From Pseudovibrio sp947494035 (GTDB taxonomy: Bacteria > Pseudomonadota > Alphaproteobacteria > Rhizobiales > Stappiaceae), in NCBI GenBank assembly GCA_947494035.1, contig CANLTN010000005.1, forward strand, positions 124,001-188,000: a stretch of 64,000 bases of DNA, written 5' to 3'. Position 1 is the first letter of the stretch, and each line of letters begins with the position of its first letter. Position numbers and translations under genes: made by a program. Shown piece by piece: positions 8,938 through 17,748 of the stretch. Under the pieces are notes generated by a model. It searched no databases. It worked only from the letters and a program-made list of their open reading frames with translations, and was not told the origin of the DNA.

Positions 8938-9212
8938 CATTGGCTGCTCGCCTCGCCCGGGTCTTTTATCATGAACACACGGGCTCCTTCTCGGACAGGC
9001 GCGACTGATAGGTTTCCCTAACATTGGCAGTTTCCTGCCACCACCGGACGCCCTCCGGAACGACCCCAAGCTCCCTTTCACCACTGTGGCCTCAAAAGGG
9101 TATTGCGCTTCACCGGACCTCCCGACACGATACGTTACCTCATGCCGGTAGCCCAACCCCACCCACGCCGAGGGACGGACGGTCCACCCCTGCCCGAATG
9201 CGTGGGCACGAG
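8938..9212 (-). ncRNA. Candidate structured RNA in GC-rich intergenic block
   Basis: A GC-rich block in an otherwise AT-leaning gap folds into consecutive stems on the minus strand. Exact stems: 9200-9206/9162-9168, 9122-9127/9143-9148 (one pair is G-U only on the minus strand), 9073-9078/9095-9100, 9044-9048/9054-9058, 9026-9030/9035-9039, 9009-9012/9017-9020, 8955-8959/8980-8984. Two of these hairpins are closed by GAAA tetraloops when read on the minus strand, a strong sign of functional RNA and of its direction. Minus-strand frame 8920-9162 is open for 80 codons but is Arg/Gly/Pro-rich with no family resemblance. It does not match RNase P, tmRNA, SRP or 6S RNA. Ends are approximate. Confidence 0.5.
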
Positions 9213-9456
9213 AACAAGCATAGGTGGGATTGGGGAGAGGGGGATAAGTTTGCTGCGTATTTTATTGGTAGCGGGCATATGGAGACCCATTCTTTGCTGG
9301 ATGAATGAAGCTGCAGCGATCAGGGAGGGCGTTTGGGAGAGAGGAACGACAAGTAGGAATTGATGACGCATAGAACACTGTGTTACCGTATAGGTAAGTT
9401 GTTCGTGCTTGGGGATTTGCACGGGCATTTGAGTTTTGTTTGGGAGGGCCGTCTCA

Positions 9457-10413
9457 ATGGAATTTTTTGACCCGGTCGCGTATGCGGTACCGTTTTTTGT
9501 TATTCTTATGATTGCTGAAGGTGTGGCGTTGAAACTGCGTGGTTTCGATGGATATAGCGCCAAAGATACATTTTTCAGTTTGGCGCTGGGGATTGGGAGC
9601 CTCGTCGTTCAGGTTGCCTTTGGAGCTGCTGTTGCCTTAGCAGCACATAGCTGGGTGTACGGTTATCGGCTTATCGATGATATCCCGGTCAACATATGGA
9701 CGATTTTGATTTGCTTTGTGCTTTACGACTTTGCTTACTACTGGAAGCATCGGCTTGGGCATGAATATCGCTGGTTCTGGGCGAGCCATGTGAACCACCA
9801 TTCTTCACAGCACTACAACCTGTCGACGGCCTTACGTCAGACATGGACGGGCACAATCGCGTTTGCCTTTATTTACGGATTGCCGATTGCGCTGATTGGC
9901 TTTCAGCCGGAGATTATTTTCTTCGTTGCCGGATGGAACACGCTTTATCAATTCTGGGTCCATACAGAGCTGATTGATCGGATGGGGCCGTTTGAGTGGA
10001 TTTTTAATTCGCCAAGCCATCATCGCGTGCATCATTCATCTAACCCACGTTATCTGGATTCCAACTATGCGGGGACACTGATCATCTGGGACAGGATGTT
10101 TGGCACGTTCACCCCCGAGGTGGCAGAGGACCCACCGCGCTATGGGATCGGTAAGAACCTTGATACCAACAATATTCTGATTGTGGTGTTTCATGAGTGG
10201 ATTGCCATGGCGAAAGACCTGAAGACTGCACGGTCTTTGCGCGACGCGTTTGGCTACATGTTCCGTACGCCGGGATGGTCGCCTGATGGCTCGCGACTGA
10301 CAACCAAAAAGGCGAAGGCCAATTGGAGGCGGAAACAGGAACGTCTGAAAGCTCAGCAGGAAGCGCAGCAGAAAACCGAGGCGGAACAGAGCACCGAGGC
10401 TGTTGAAGCGTAA
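9457..10413 (+). CDS. Sterol desaturase / fatty acid hydroxylase family membrane protein
   Basis: A 318-residue integral membrane di-iron oxygenase-like protein (PF04116 type). The three histidine clusters are present: HRLGH (near residue 101), HVNHH (near 114) and HRVHH (near 194, preceded by SPSH). Several hydrophobic segments flank them in the first 150 residues; the C-terminal 30 residues are Lys/Gln/Glu-rich and probably cytosolic. ATG 9457 with GGAGG nine bases upstream is preferred to the TTG at 9436. The substrate (sterol, fatty acid, ornithine lipid or hopanoid) cannot be told. It stands alone downstream of the structured RNA candidate. Confidence 0.85.
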   Translation: MEFFDPVAYAVPFFVILMIAEGVALKLRGFDGYSAKDTFFSLALGIGSLVVQVAFGAAVALAAHSWVYGYRLIDDIPVNIWTILICFVLYDFAYYWKHRLGHEYRWFWASHVNHHSSQHYNLSTALRQTWTGTIAFAFIYGLPIALIGFQPEIIFFVAGWNTLYQFWVHTELIDRMGPFEWIFNSPSHHRVHHSSNPRYLDSNYAGTLIIWDRMFGTFTPEVAEDPPRYGIGKNLDTNNILIVVFHEWIAMAKDLKTARSLRDAFGYMFRTPGWSPDGSRLTTKKAKANWRRKQERLKAQQEAQQKTEAEQSTEAVEA

Positions 10414-10645
10414 CGGAACGCATAGCCGTTGCTGCTGTCCTGCGAAGTCCTTTTGTAAATCAGAAAAATGGATTCTGCCTAGTTTGCAGAGCAGCAGCAT
10501 ACGCGCAATCGGAGGAAATAGGGGCTGTGCATATGAGGGGTTTTCCTATCGCAATATGCAGTCATTATACGTGCTTACGTACCACTGGCACTCAGCTCAA
10601 TTCTAAATTCTACCAGCATATTTCATGCTGTTTTGGGGGGACACA

Positions 10646-11680
10646 ATGGGGAACATCAACTGGCCTATCTTAACTTATGGCAATTACGGAGGCCCCTTCT
10701 ATACGGGAGGTGAGTACGGAGGAACGGATACTTCTGTCCCTGCCAAAGATGATTTGGATGAAGCCTACAGACAGCATGATATTCTTTATAGCCACGAGGA
10801 CTCGGACCTAGCTTACATCGCAAACAGGCAGTTTCTAGACGATATTGACCTTCTTAAATTCGATCCAGAATCCGATTGGAATAACGGAGAACTGGACACC
10901 TATGAAAAAGCTTATTGCGATTTCACTTTTGGCCTCTTTCTTGGGCTCGTCAAACTCCACGAAGAACAAAATAATATCCCGCCAGCAGAATGTTGGACGC
11001 CTATGTCGGCCGATGAACTGCTGGCAGCGATAATGGGAGATGACGTTGTTTACGACCCTGATAGTGGCATAGTTCTAGAGGGTGGGGACGAGGCCAATAC
11101 CTTCATCGGCAGTGAACTCAATGATACGCTTAAGGGCGGCGCTGGAAATGACACTCTTGAGGGGGGCAATGGCCGTGACGTTCTCGAAGGAGGAAGCGGT
11201 GCCGACACGCTCATAGGCGGTAATGGTGGCGATACACTTAAGGGTGGAAGCGGCAAAGACACTCTGTCTGGCGGTTCCGGCGAGGATACTCTTATTGGCG
11301 GAAGTGGCAGTGATACGCTTAAGGGCGGTGCGAATGACGACATACTTGATGGTGGCAGTGGCAACGACACTCTAAAGGGTGGCAAAGGTAATGACATCCT
11401 GATTGACGGGGCCGGATCAGATCATCTGATAGGTGGGGATGGAGACGATACTTTTTGTTTTTCTGATGATGGCAGGAAAGACTATATCGACGACTTTGAG
11501 CTCGGGTGTGATGTCATCGATTTAAGCGCGGCTGGTGTAACTTCATTTTCAGAACTCAAGATCACGCAGGACTGGTTTTGGGATCCAGTCGAAATCCAAT
11601 ACGGCGATGATACCATAGTTGTTGATGCTGGCTGGCTGATCTTGGATAGTTTCTCCGCGGATGACTTCATTTTTGCGTAG
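10646..11680 (+). CDS. RTX (hemolysin-type calcium-binding) protein with phospholipase A2-like N-terminus
   Basis: A 344-residue acidic protein. Residues about 1-115 carry a PLA2-like block: GNYGGPFYTGG, then VPAKDDLDEAYRQHDILY and a downstream SDLAYIANRQFLDDI, matching the D-x-x-x-x-HD-x-x-Y active-site helix of secreted and parvovirus VP1-type PLA2 domains. Residues about 155-280 hold some 12-14 nonapeptide GGxGxDxLx repeats that bind calcium. The C-terminal 60 residues lack repeats and end in hydrophobic residues (DDFIFA), as in type I secretion signals; there is no N-terminal signal peptide. No type I exporter genes lie in the window. ATG 10646 has GGGGGG five bases upstream; an in-frame ATG at 10625 has none. 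Enzymatic activity is inference. Confidence 0.85.
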   Translation: MGNINWPILTYGNYGGPFYTGGEYGGTDTSVPAKDDLDEAYRQHDILYSHEDSDLAYIANRQFLDDIDLLKFDPESDWNNGELDTYEKAYCDFTFGLFLGLVKLHEEQNNIPPAECWTPMSADELLAAIMGDDVVYDPDSGIVLEGGDEANTFIGSELNDTLKGGAGNDTLEGGNGRDVLEGGSGADTLIGGNGGDTLKGGSGKDTLSGGSGEDTLIGGSGSDTLKGGANDDILDGGSGNDTLKGGKGNDILIDGAGSDHLIGGDGDDTFCFSDDGRKDYIDDFELGCDVIDLSAAGVTSFSELKITQDWFWDPVEIQYGDDTIVVDAGWLILDSFSADDFIFA

Positions 11681-11720
11681 GCGCGATGGAGTTGCTGAAT
11701 TAGTGTTCTAAGGCAGGCAC

Positions 11721-11750
11721 AAAAAAAGGGAGAGCAAATGCTCTCCCTTT
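11721..11750 (-). terminator. Terminator of typA, possibly bidirectional
   Basis: AAAGGGAGAGC (11725-11735), loop AAAT, GCTCTCCCTTT (11740-11750): an exact 11-bp stem. Read on the minus strand it ends in seven T, right after typA; it also lies 45 bases after the RTX gene on the plus strand. Confidence 0.85.
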
Positions 11751-11769
11751 TACGTTTATATGTAAGGAC

Positions 11770-13590
11770 TTAGGAAGCCTTAGCTGATGCACGCTCAGCG
11801 CGCTTGCGATCATGTGGGCACAGCAGAGCTTTACGCAGGCGGATGGATTCTGGGGTTACTTCCACCAGTTCATCTTCTGCGATGTAAGACAGTGCACCTT
11901 CAAGGCTCAGCTTGATTGGAGTTGTCAGCTTAACTGCATCATCCTTACCGGAAGAGCGCATGTTGGTGAGCTGTTTGCCCTTCAACACGTTAACTTCCAG
12001 ATCGTTGCCGCGTGTGTGCTCGCCGACGATCATGCCAGCGTAAACCTTTGTGCCCGGATCGATCATCATTGGACCACGGTCTTCAAGGTTGAACAGAGCA
12101 AATGCGACCGCGTTACCATCACCATTTGATAGTAGAACACCCGTGTTACGGCCCTGAATTGCACCTTTATATGGCGCGTATTCATGGAACACACGGTTGA
12201 AGATTGCGGATCCGCGTGTGTCTGACATCAGTTCAGCCTGGTAACCGATAAGACCACGTGTTGGAGCGTTGAACACCAAACGGGTACGACCACCGCCGGA
12301 AGGACGCATTTCAAGCAGTTCAGCTTTGCGTTCTGTCAGCTTCTGAACAACAGCACCTGAGTACTCTTCGTCAACGTCGATGATGACTTCTTCGATAGGC
12401 TCAAGGCGCTTACCGTTTTCATCTTCCTGATACACAACGCGAGGACGACCTACACAGAGCTCGAAGCCTTCACGGCGCATGTTTTCGATCAGGATAGCCA
12501 GCAGAAGTTCGCCGCGGCCAGACACGATGAAGGCATCTGCTTCTGCAGTTTCTTCGATCTTCAGCGCAACGTTACCTTCAGCTTCCTTCATCAGACGCTC
12601 GCGGATAACGCGGGACTGAACTTTAGAACCTTCGGTACCAGCCAGAGGACCATCGTTCACGCGGAACATCATGGACAAGGTTGGTGGATCGATAGGCTGG
12701 GCCTGAATTGGCTCAGTAACCTGAGGAGCAACGATTGTGTCTGCCACGGTTGCTTTGGTCAGGCCTGCGATGGAAACGATGTCGCCTGCTTCGCCTTCGT
12801 CAATTGCTGAACGCTCAAGACCACGGAACGCAAGAACCTTGGAGATACGACCGGTTTCGACGATATCACCTTCACGCGTCAGCGCTTTGATCGGCATGTT
12901 TGGTTTCGCAACGCCAGAAGCGACGCGGCCAGTCAAAATGCGACCAAGGAACGGATCGGATTCGATCGTGGTTGCCAAGAGGCGGAATTCGCCTTCTTCG
13001 GATTCTGGCTCTTTTACATGTTCAAGGATCATGTCGAAGAGGGGAGACATTGACTCTTGTGGGCCAGCTGGCTCAAGAGACATCCATTCCTGTTTGGCAG
13101 AACCGTATACGACCGGGAAGTCGAGCTGCTCTTCGTTTGCATCCAAAGATGCGAAGAGGTCGAAGACTTCGTCCAGAACTTCGTCAGCGCGCTGCTCAGG
13201 TTTGTCGATCTTGTTGATTGCTACGATTGGCTTCAGGCCAAGCTTCAGCGCTTTACCAAGTACGAACTTGGTCTGCGGCATTGGGCCTTCAGCTGCGTCT
13301 ACGAGCAGTACAACGCCATCAACCATGTGCAGGATGCGTTCTACTTCGCCGCCGAAGTCAGCGTGACCTGGCGTGTCAACGATGTTGATGCGGGTGTCTT
13401 TCCAAACAAGCGAAGTGTTTTTCGCGAGAATGGTGATGCCGCGCTCACGCTCGATGTCGTTGGAGTCCATCATGCGTTCTTCGGTGCGCTGATTGTCACG
13501 GAAGACGCCGGACTGCTTCAACAGGACGTCGATCAGGGTCGTTTTGCCGTGGTCAACGTGGGCGATGATCGCAATATTGCGAAGTTTCAT
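11770..13590 (-). CDS. typA: Ribosome-associated GTPase TypA/BipA
   Basis: A 606-residue translational GTPase that binds the ribosome and supports 50S assembly and stress growth. G1 is HVDHGKTT near residue 12, G3 DTPGHADFGGE near residue 73, G4 NKID near residue 128; domain II follows, then EF-G-like III and V domains and the BipA-specific C-terminal domain (RNTGVLLSNGDGNAV...). The frame is open upstream to 13653, but ATG 13590 (MKLRNIAIIAHVDHG) with GGAG is the conserved start. It is monocistronic with its own terminator. Confidence 0.97.
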   Translation of the reverse strand: MKLRNIAIIAHVDHGKTTLIDVLLKQSGVFRDNQRTEERMMDSNDIERERGITILAKNTSLVWKDTRINIVDTPGHADFGGEVERILHMVDGVVLLVDAAEGPMPQTKFVLGKALKLGLKPIVAINKIDKPEQRADEVLDEVFDLFASLDANEEQLDFPVVYGSAKQEWMSLEPAGPQESMSPLFDMILEHVKEPESEEGEFRLLATTIESDPFLGRILTGRVASGVAKPNMPIKALTREGDIVETGRISKVLAFRGLERSAIDEGEAGDIVSIAGLTKATVADTIVAPQVTEPIQAQPIDPPTLSMMFRVNDGPLAGTEGSKVQSRVIRERLMKEAEGNVALKIEETAEADAFIVSGRGELLLAILIENMRREGFELCVGRPRVVYQEDENGKRLEPIEEVIIDVDEEYSGAVVQKLTERKAELLEMRPSGGGRTRLVFNAPTRGLIGYQAELMSDTRGSAIFNRVFHEYAPYKGAIQGRNTGVLLSNGDGNAVAFALFNLEDRGPMMIDPGTKVYAGMIVGEHTRGNDLEVNVLKGKQLTNMRSSGKDDAVKLTTPIKLSLEGALSYIAEDELVEVTPESIRLRKALLCPHDRKRAERASAKAS

Positions 13591-13900
13591 GGAGGCTCCG
13601 TCTGGCCATGGGAAGTCACAACGTGTGGGAGAGCCATGAGGTGCCCGAACCACGCCATTCCTTCAATCTAGTTATTCTCAAATGAAAGATGCGCTCTTCT
13701 ATCCTATTTTTGAGTCATTTCAAACCATCTTGCTAAAAAACTGCTAAGTACTTATTAGTTCGTGCTTTTTTCTAGATTAGCTTGGCTTGTTAGGTAGAAT
13801 TTGCCGGAAAAAGAACGCAATTCGGTATCTGTTTAGCTGAAACTCGGCGTGAGACCTAAAGAAAAATGCGGTCGGGTGAGGCTTTTAGCGGGCTGTGGCC
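13591..13900. other. Intergenic region upstream of typA
   Basis: 310 bp, AT-rich, between typA and the downstream end of the small cupin gene (both on the minus strand). It should carry the typA promoter. No gene, tRNA or notable dyad seen. Confidence 0.45.
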
Positions 13901-14281
13901 TTACTCATCATTGAGGAAGTTATAGTCATCAAGCGAGAGCAGGCCGGACTTGCGCATCAGGCGTGAGCGTACGCCGATCTCGGCAAGGTCATAGGCATGT
14001 ATCCATTGGCACTCATCCGGGCAGCGGCCAATAATGTCGTAGCTCTGACCTGCGGGGATGCAAAATTCTTTGAAGGGTTCAAGATTGAAAATCCTGCCAT
14101 TGATCCCTATAGAGATTCCAGAGGTCAATGCGACGAAAATCTCTTCGGCCTCTGCATACAAGTTTCTCCAGATGCGGCCGGGCGCGTCGATTTGATGGTG
14201 AAATGCGTAGCCCCGCTCGCGAAAGCTTGCTTGCAGCTCATGTTTCTGTTGTTCAAATTGAGGCAGTTCAACTGAAAGCAA
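13901..14281 (-). CDS. Small cupin-like hypothetical protein
   Basis: A 126-residue soluble protein with a central segment resembling a cupin fold: IFVALTSGISIGINGRIFNLEPFKEFCIPAGQSYDIIG (given here only as a region, residues about 48-85), that is, a beta-rich 'G-x-I/L...P-G-Q-x-x' cupin-2 like core. Classical metal-binding His residues are missing, so it may be a ligand-binding rather than enzymatic cupin. It is transcribed divergently from an AraC-type regulator, with a perfect 24-bp palindrome in between, suggesting that the regulator controls it. No assured function. Confidence 0.6.
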   Translation of the reverse strand: MLSVELPQFEQQKHELQASFRERGYAFHHQIDAPGRIWRNLYAEAEEIFVALTSGISIGINGRIFNLEPFKEFCIPAGQSYDIIGRCPDECQWIHAYDLAEIGVRSRLMRKSGLLSLDDYNFLNDE

Positions 14282-14400
14282 GCAGCGCTCCTATAAATTC
14301 GATCTTCGGCAAACTGTTAAAAAATGCTCAGTACCATCTAAGGGACAGTGACTTGACTACAAAAAGGAATATGGCAATCTAATATTATTCAATATCGCAA

Positions 14401-14424
14401 TATTGGGTATTGCAATACCCAATA
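14401..14424. promoter_or_regulatory. Perfect 24-bp palindrome (candidate operator)
   Basis: TATTGGGTATTG at 14401-14412 is followed immediately by its exact reverse complement at 14413-14424. Nearby CAATAT at 14390-14395 and 14399-14404 adds partial copies of the half-site. It sits in the divergent gap between the cupin gene and the AraC regulator, about 85 bp before the latter. Confidence 0.65.
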
Positions 14425-14509
14425 ATGATACCGATTTATTCGTGGTGGGTGATTATAAAATAATAAAGTACCCTCTGTGCGCGTAATCCCTAAAGTTGTT
14501 GGAAAATAT

Positions 14510-15400
14510 ATGCAATTTGCAACCCAACAGTGGTTAGAAGAATGGTTTGCCCCTCTCGCCCCAAGCGAGGGAATGAGTGCAACCCGGCATGAATGTGTAG
14601 AAGTGATTCGAGTGACAACCGCGACAAAGCCTCGTGCGGTTATGTACTCACCAAGCATTCGAGTTGTTTTTCAGGGCCTGGTCAGAGGTCATTTGGGTAG
14701 CCAAAGCTTCCTCTATTCCCAGCAGAGCTATGTCGCGCTTGTCTCGCCAATCCCGCTAGAGATCGAAGTTGTTGAAGCATCGCCTGAGAAGCCGCTTTAC
14801 GTAGCCAATTTGGCTATTGATATCAATGTACTGGCAGAACTGATGCTCTTGATTGAGCAGGAGGCTGCTGAGTTTGAATACGGCGAAACGTTTGGTCGAC
14901 CAGCGCATTTGTCCGAAGAGGCGTTGTTCTCTGTTTGTCGTCTTCTGCAAACGCTAAACAACGAAGAGCAAACGAAAATTCTCGCTGATGGCTATTATCG
15001 GGAGTTCCTGTACCACATCCTCAAGTCTGAATACGGTGCGAGCCTGAGAGTCCTGTTCCAAAACAGTGAAAAATCTCAAGGGATTGCGCGAGTTCTTCAA
15101 GTGTTGCACGAAGATTTCTCAACCAACCTCAGCGTCGACCAGATGGCGAAGATGGCGTGCATGAGCATTTCGGCGTTCCATGCTGGCTTCAAGGCTGCGA
15201 CCGGGCTCTCTCCGCTACAGTATGTAAAGTCGATCCGTCTGCATAAGGCGCGCTCTATGATGCTGAGCCAGAATATGAGTGCCAGTCAGGCGGCCTATCG
15301 GGTTGGCTATGCAAGTCCGTCTCAGTTCAGCCGCGAGTTCAAGAGGTTCTTCGGAAGTTCGCCAACGCAAGAAGCGGCGAAATTCCGTGTCTTGGCGTAA
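14510..15400 (+). CDS. AraC-family transcriptional regulator with AraC_N domain
   Basis: Residues about 10-160 match the AraC_N-type regulatory domain (SPSIRVVFQGLVRG... SFLYSQQSYVALVSPIPLEIEV). Residues about 185-290 hold the double helix-turn-helix: LSVDQMAKMACMSISAFHAGFKAATG and ASQAAYRVGYASPSQFSREFKRFFG. GTG at 14477 could add 11 residues; neither start has a good Shine-Dalgarno, and ATG 14510 is chosen by similarity of the N-terminus to the domain start. Likely targets are the divergent cupin gene, itself, or the Bcr/CflA exporter 150 bp downstream. The inducer is unknown. Confidence 0.88.
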   Translation: MQFATQQWLEEWFAPLAPSEGMSATRHECVEVIRVTTATKPRAVMYSPSIRVVFQGLVRGHLGSQSFLYSQQSYVALVSPIPLEIEVVEASPEKPLYVANLAIDINVLAELMLLIEQEAAEFEYGETFGRPAHLSEEALFSVCRLLQTLNNEEQTKILADGYYREFLYHILKSEYGASLRVLFQNSEKSQGIARVLQVLHEDFSTNLSVDQMAKMACMSISAFHAGFKAATGLSPLQYVKSIRLHKARSMMLSQNMSASQAAYRVGYASPSQFSREFKRFFGSSPTQEAAKFRVLA

Positions 15401-15553
15401 GGTAACGCAGAAGTTGATTGCCGTAGCTTGTGTTTTTCATTGTGTGCATAATGCACGCAGCCTAAAGTAAGTCGTTCAGAACAAGTTAATAATTACAACT
15501 GGTAATGTGCATTCGGGTTTACTAAGTGCCTTGCCCTGAGGTTTGATTTTAGA

Positions 15554-16807
15554 ATGACAAAGGCACAAGGTACGCACCCGGGGCCGTGGCTTTCAGCTGG
15601 GCGCACTGCGGCTTTCGGGGCATTGCTGGTTACGATTGGCCCGCTCTCCATGGCGCTCTATACGCCAGCATTGCCGACCCTGACGGATGTGTTTGAGACA
15701 ACAAGTGCCGTCGCCAAGCTTACCCTGACGGTGTATTTTGCCGGTTTCACGGTAGCGCAGCTGATCTGCGGGCCTCTTTCTGATGCCTACGGGCGTCGGC
15801 CGGTCATTCTTGGTTTCTTCAGTCTCTATCTGGTCGGCAGTTTGATGGCCTGGTTTGCGCCAAATATCGAGACGCTGCTGCTCAGCCGACTGATACAGGG
15901 AATTGGGGCATCCAGCGGCGTTGCGGTGGCGCGGGCGCTTGTGCGTGACCAGTTTTCTGGCGAGGCTGGGGCGCGGATCATGAATCTGCTGGCTTTGATG
16001 TTGGGGGTCGCGCCTGCTTTTTCTCCGACGATTGGTGCTTTGGTGCTTGGGGCCTTCGGGTTGCAGGCGGTCTTTCTTCTGATGGTGGTCTACGCGGCTT
16101 GTATTCTGGTGCTCACGCTGACTGTTTTACCGGAAACCAATCTCTATCGGGATGCCAAGCTTATTCAGCCCCGTTACATTCTTTCCGCCTACTGGACGCT
16201 TTTGAAATCGTTTGAGTTTCTGCGACCCTCTTTAATCCTCGGGCTCACGATCGGTGTCATCTATACGATGTCTACGATTTTGCCGTTTGTCCTCATTGAC
16301 CAGCTGGGCCTTTCGCCCTTGCAGTTTGGCCTGGGAATGCTGCTTCAGTCCGGTTCGTTTTTTGCCGGTGCGTTGGCGACCCGTTTTCTCTTGATCCGGT
16401 TCACCACCAAAGTCCTGCTTAACCCCGCGCTATTCCTATGCGGCCTTGGTGGGCTGGCTTTGTTTGGCGTTACTCACCTTGGGCAGCTGAGCTTTGTTGA
16501 CATCATGATCCCCGTTGGCCTCTTTGCCTTTGGCGCAGCGATGGCCATGCCTGCTCTCTCGATGCAGGGGCTCGATCCATTCCCCGGAATTGCTGGGTCC
16601 GCTTCTGCCTTGATGGGCTTTATGCAGATGGCCTGCGGTTTCCTTGGCAGTCTGGTTGCAGCGGTTATTGTGCCTGATCCGGTGGTTGCTCTTGGTGTGG
16701 TCATGCCGGGAATGGCCTTGGGTGCGTTGTTTCTTCATCTGCTGCCTGTCAAGAAGCGGACGATGGAAGATGAGGCTGTCTGTCATTCCGGTAAGCCGCC
16801 CAGATAA
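15554..16807 (+). CDS. MFS drug-resistance transporter, Bcr/CflA family
   Basis: A 417-residue inner-membrane proton antiporter with 12 predicted membrane segments. Family marks: the first segment ending PLSMALYTPALPTL, MFS motif A GPLSDAYGRRPVIL in the loop between segments 2 and 3 (about residue 73), and RLIQGIGASSGVAVARALVRD in segment 4 (motif B region). It lies downstream of the AraC regulator on the same strand, which may control it. Exported compounds are not predictable; bicyclomycin and chloramphenicol are known substrates within the family. Confidence 0.9.
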   Translation: MTKAQGTHPGPWLSAGRTAAFGALLVTIGPLSMALYTPALPTLTDVFETTSAVAKLTLTVYFAGFTVAQLICGPLSDAYGRRPVILGFFSLYLVGSLMAWFAPNIETLLLSRLIQGIGASSGVAVARALVRDQFSGEAGARIMNLLALMLGVAPAFSPTIGALVLGAFGLQAVFLLMVVYAACILVLTLTVLPETNLYRDAKLIQPRYILSAYWTLLKSFEFLRPSLILGLTIGVIYTMSTILPFVLIDQLGLSPLQFGLGMLLQSGSFFAGALATRFLLIRFTTKVLLNPALFLCGLGGLALFGVTHLGQLSFVDIMIPVGLFAFGAAMAMPALSMQGLDPFPGIAGSASALMGFMQMACGFLGSLVAAVIVPDPVVALGVVMPGMALGALFLHLLPVKKRTMEDEAVCHSGKPPR

Positions 16808-16926
16808 AAGGCCCTTGCAGTAAATTGGGCGCACATTCTGAAGCTCGTCGAAAAGATCACCTGATTTTGCTGGAATCAGAAGCGTTGGGCGGTTATGAGG
16901 GTCCTGAAATTGGGAGGGAACCCCTT

Positions 16927-17748
16927 ATGGCAGAGTTTAAGCATGGATTGCTGGAGAGCTCCCGGTGTCCGCTTGTCATGGGCATCTTGAATGTAACTCC
17001 AGACAGCTTCTCCGATGGTGGCCAGTTTGATGCGCCCGCGGTGGCTTTGGCGCATGCGAAAGAGATGATCGCGGAAGGTGCGGACATCATCGATGTCGGT
17101 GGTGAAAGCACGCGGCCCGGAGCTACCTTTGTTGAAGAGCAGGATGAGCTGGATCGGGTTTTGCCGGTCCTTGAGCTGATCAAAGACCTACCAGCGCTGA
17201 TTTCCATTGATACCTATAAGGCGAGAGTTGCTGCCGAGGCCTGCAAGGCGGGTGCGCACATCGTGAATGATGTCTGGGGCTTGCAGAAAGACCCGGAGAT
17301 GGCTCGTGCTGTGGCTGATGCAGGCGTGCCGGTGATCATGATGCATAACCGTACCGAGGTTGATGAGACGCTGGATATTTTTGAAGATATTGACCGTTAC
17401 TTCGAGAAGTCTTTGAAGCTGGCATCAGATGCGGGCATTCCGGAGGAGCTTCAGATTCTTGATCCAGGGTTCGGATTCGGCAAGACGCTAGAGCAGAACT
17501 ATCAGATTCTGAAGAGGTTTTCTGAGCTTCATAAATATGGACGCCCCATTCTTGCAGGCGCTTCTCGAAAGCGGATGGTTGGACATATCTTGAATAATGA
17601 AGCATCAGAGCGTATGGCTGGGTCGCTTGCAATTCACATGCTTGCTCTGCAAAGCGGAGCGCAGATACTGCGAGTGCATGATGTGAAGCCGCACGTGGAT
17701 GCGGTACGGATCTTCCAGGCGATGAAAGAACTAGGCAGCGGCCAATAA
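16927..17748 (+). CDS. folP: Dihydropteroate synthase
   Basis: Condenses 6-hydroxymethyl-dihydropterin diphosphate with p-aminobenzoate in folate synthesis. The 273-residue TIM barrel has MGILNVTPDSFSDGGQF near residue 17, DVGGESTRPGA near residue 57, VNDVWG, DPGFGFGKTLEQN near residue 178 and GASRKRMVG near residue 214. The frame is open upstream to a TTG at 16825, but ATG 16927 with GGAGGG eight bases upstream is the family start. It overlaps folK by one base (TAATG), so the two are translationally coupled. Confidence 0.96.
   Translation: MAEFKHGLLESSRCPLVMGILNVTPDSFSDGGQFDAPAVALAHAKEMIAEGADIIDVGGESTRPGATFVEEQDELDRVLPVLELIKDLPALISIDTYKARVAAEACKAGAHIVNDVWGLQKDPEMARAVADAGVPVIMMHNRTEVDETLDIFEDIDRYFEKSLKLASDAGIPEELQILDPGFGFGKTLEQNYQILKRFSELHKYGRPILAGASRKRMVGHILNNEASERMAGSLAIHMLALQSGAQILRVHDVKPHVDAVRIFQAMKELGSGQ

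Noticed and set aside
8920..9162. Minus-strand frame of 80 codons in the GC-rich gap after sodC
   Set aside because: Composition is Arg/Gly/Pro-rich on both strands, no family resemblance, and the DNA is better explained by RNA stems with GNRA loops.
12737..13366. 209-codon plus-strand frame inside typA
   Set aside because: Ser/Arg-rich shadow of typA.
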